Source of the DNA: JAKQHY01 sp034429475
GTDB lineage: Bacteria; Chloroflexota; Anaerolineae; B4-G1; SLSP01
NCBI GenBank assembly: GCA_034429475.1
Contig: DAOUGD010000287.1
Coordinates: forward strand, 1 to 7,299
Reading direction: 5' to 3'
DNA: 7,299 nucleotides
Part shown: positions 7,212-7,299 of the stretch, one piece after another
Layout: the number at the start of each line of letters is the position of its first letter
Position numbering within the stretch: position 1 is the stretch's first letter
Position numbers and translations under genes: made by a program
Notes under the pieces: generated by a model
What the model was told of the DNA's origin: nothing
The model's database searches: none
What the model saw: the letters and a program-made list of their open reading frames with translations, nothing else

Positions 7212-7242
7212 TGGGTGGAACCACGCAGCGCCCCGCGTCCCA
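7212..7242 (+). promoter_or_regulatory. T-box antiterminator helix with tRNA acceptor-binding bulge
   Basis: TGGG (7212-7215) pairs with CCCA (7239-7242), and ACGC (7223-7226) pairs with GCGT (7235-7238). They flank the seven-base bulge TGGAACC (7216-7222). The first four bulge bases, UGGA, would pair with the tRNA 3' end UCCA, predicting U at discriminator position 73. Its 3' strand overlaps the 5' arm and loop of the terminator, so the two structures exclude each other. Confidence 0.9.
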
Positions 7243-7265
7243 TGGATGCGGGGCGTATTGTTTTT
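7229..7265 (+). terminator. Intrinsic terminator of the T-box leader
   Basis: CGCCCCGC (7229-7236) pairs with GCGGGGCG (7248-7255); the stem continues through a G-T pair and TCC/GGA to the loop CAT (7241-7243), 12 bp in all. It is followed by TATTGTTTTT at 7256-7265. This is the default structure when the cognate tRNA is charged. Confidence 0.92.
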
Positions 7266-7283
7266 AAACAAGGGGGGTTGTGC

Positions 7284-7299
7284 GGACGGTTTACCGTCC
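7284..7299. repeat. 7-bp inverted repeat at the right edge
   Basis: GGACGGT (7284-7290) and ACCGTCC (7293-7299) are exact reverse complements around TT. The repeat touches the window end, so the arms may be longer. It lies 18 nt past the T-box terminator, where the leader of the regulated gene should be. No convincing ribosome site with a well-spaced start codon is seen between 7266 and 7299. Confidence 0.6.

Larger units (their letters stand above)
7014..7265 (+). promoter_or_regulatory. T-box riboswitch (tRNA-sensing transcription attenuator)
   Basis: Leader RNA that binds a specific uncharged tRNA and then allows read-through into the downstream gene, which lies beyond the window. Stem I: 7025-7123, with basal helix GCGGG/CCCGC (7032-7036 with 7115-7119), specifier loop with AGTA at 7040-7043 opposite GAA at 7107-7109, helix CCGGT/ACCGG (7045-7049 with 7101-7105), AGAGA on the 5' side at 7060-7064, and apical hairpin GGCGG/CCGCC (7067-7071 with 7086-7090). 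Stem II: GGGTTCT/AGAACCC (7124-7130 with 7153-7159). A small hairpin CGGG/CCCG lies at 7160-7171. Stem III: 8 bp with one G-U (7189-7196 with 7200-7207). Then the conserved T-box CCTGGGTGGAACCACG at 7211-7226 and a terminator. Candidate specifier codon: AAC at 7110-7112 (Asn), with ACC at 7111-7113 (Thr) or GGC at 7104-7106 (Gly) as alternatives. Confidence 0.93.

Noticed and set aside
7278..7299. TTG/GTG at 7278-7282 after the G-run as start of the T-box-controlled gene
   Set aside because: The G-run at 7272-7277 abuts the start codon with no spacer and the frame overlaps the inverted repeat; too little sequence to support it.
1..7299. CRISPR array, insertion sequence, tRNA or rRNA gene
   Set aside because: No short regularly spaced direct repeats, no transposase frame or terminal inverted repeats flanking a gene, and no cloverleaf or rRNA sequence was seen.

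Overview
The window looks like a piece of a GC-rich chromosome from a filamentous or anaerobic Chloroflexota bacterium (Anaerolineae/Ardenticatenia-like). This rests on the very large secreted-type protein made of DUF11-like repeats plus a YVTN-type beta-propeller, the IYLPLIGR segment common in Chloroflexota exported proteins, and the use of strong AGGAGG ribosome sites. The lineage is an inference, not a proof. All supported genes lie on the + strand.

Region 1 (1-3990) is the 3' part of a giant surface/extracellular protein gene that runs off the left edge. It holds seven immunoglobulin-like DUF11-type units, the last five in a long/short alternation with a period of about 270-290 residues, followed by a C-terminal beta-propeller. 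A perfect 16-bp hairpin (4008-4044) closes this transcription unit.

Region 2 (4081-6983) is a compact, probably co-transcribed cluster with an extended -10 promoter and a full Shine-Dalgarno site. It encodes (i) a 627-residue DUF4914-type protein in which the substrate and nucleotide motifs of ATP-dependent phosphoenolpyruvate carboxykinase can be followed by eye along the whole length, (ii) a GNAT acetyltransferase of the PF12746 type starting 3 nt later, and (iii) a 51-residue ORF matching only the N-terminal half of CopG-type antitoxins, starting 4 nt later. What the three do together is unknown.

Region 3 (6980-7299) has no protein gene. It begins with a consensus sigma70 promoter (TTGACA, 16 nt, TATAAT) whose -35 box overlaps the stop codon of the antitoxin fragment. 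It continues with a complete T-box riboswitch: Stem I with a K-turn, AGTA/GAA specifier loop and apical loop, then Stem II, Stem III, the antiterminator with its TGGAACC bulge, and the competing intrinsic terminator with a T-tract. It must control a gene just past the right edge, most likely an aminoacyl-tRNA synthetase, amino-acid biosynthesis or amino-acid transport gene. The specifier codon reads best as AAC (Asn), with ACC (Thr) or GGC (Gly) as alternatives. The bulge base predicts a tRNA with U73, which disagrees with Asn.
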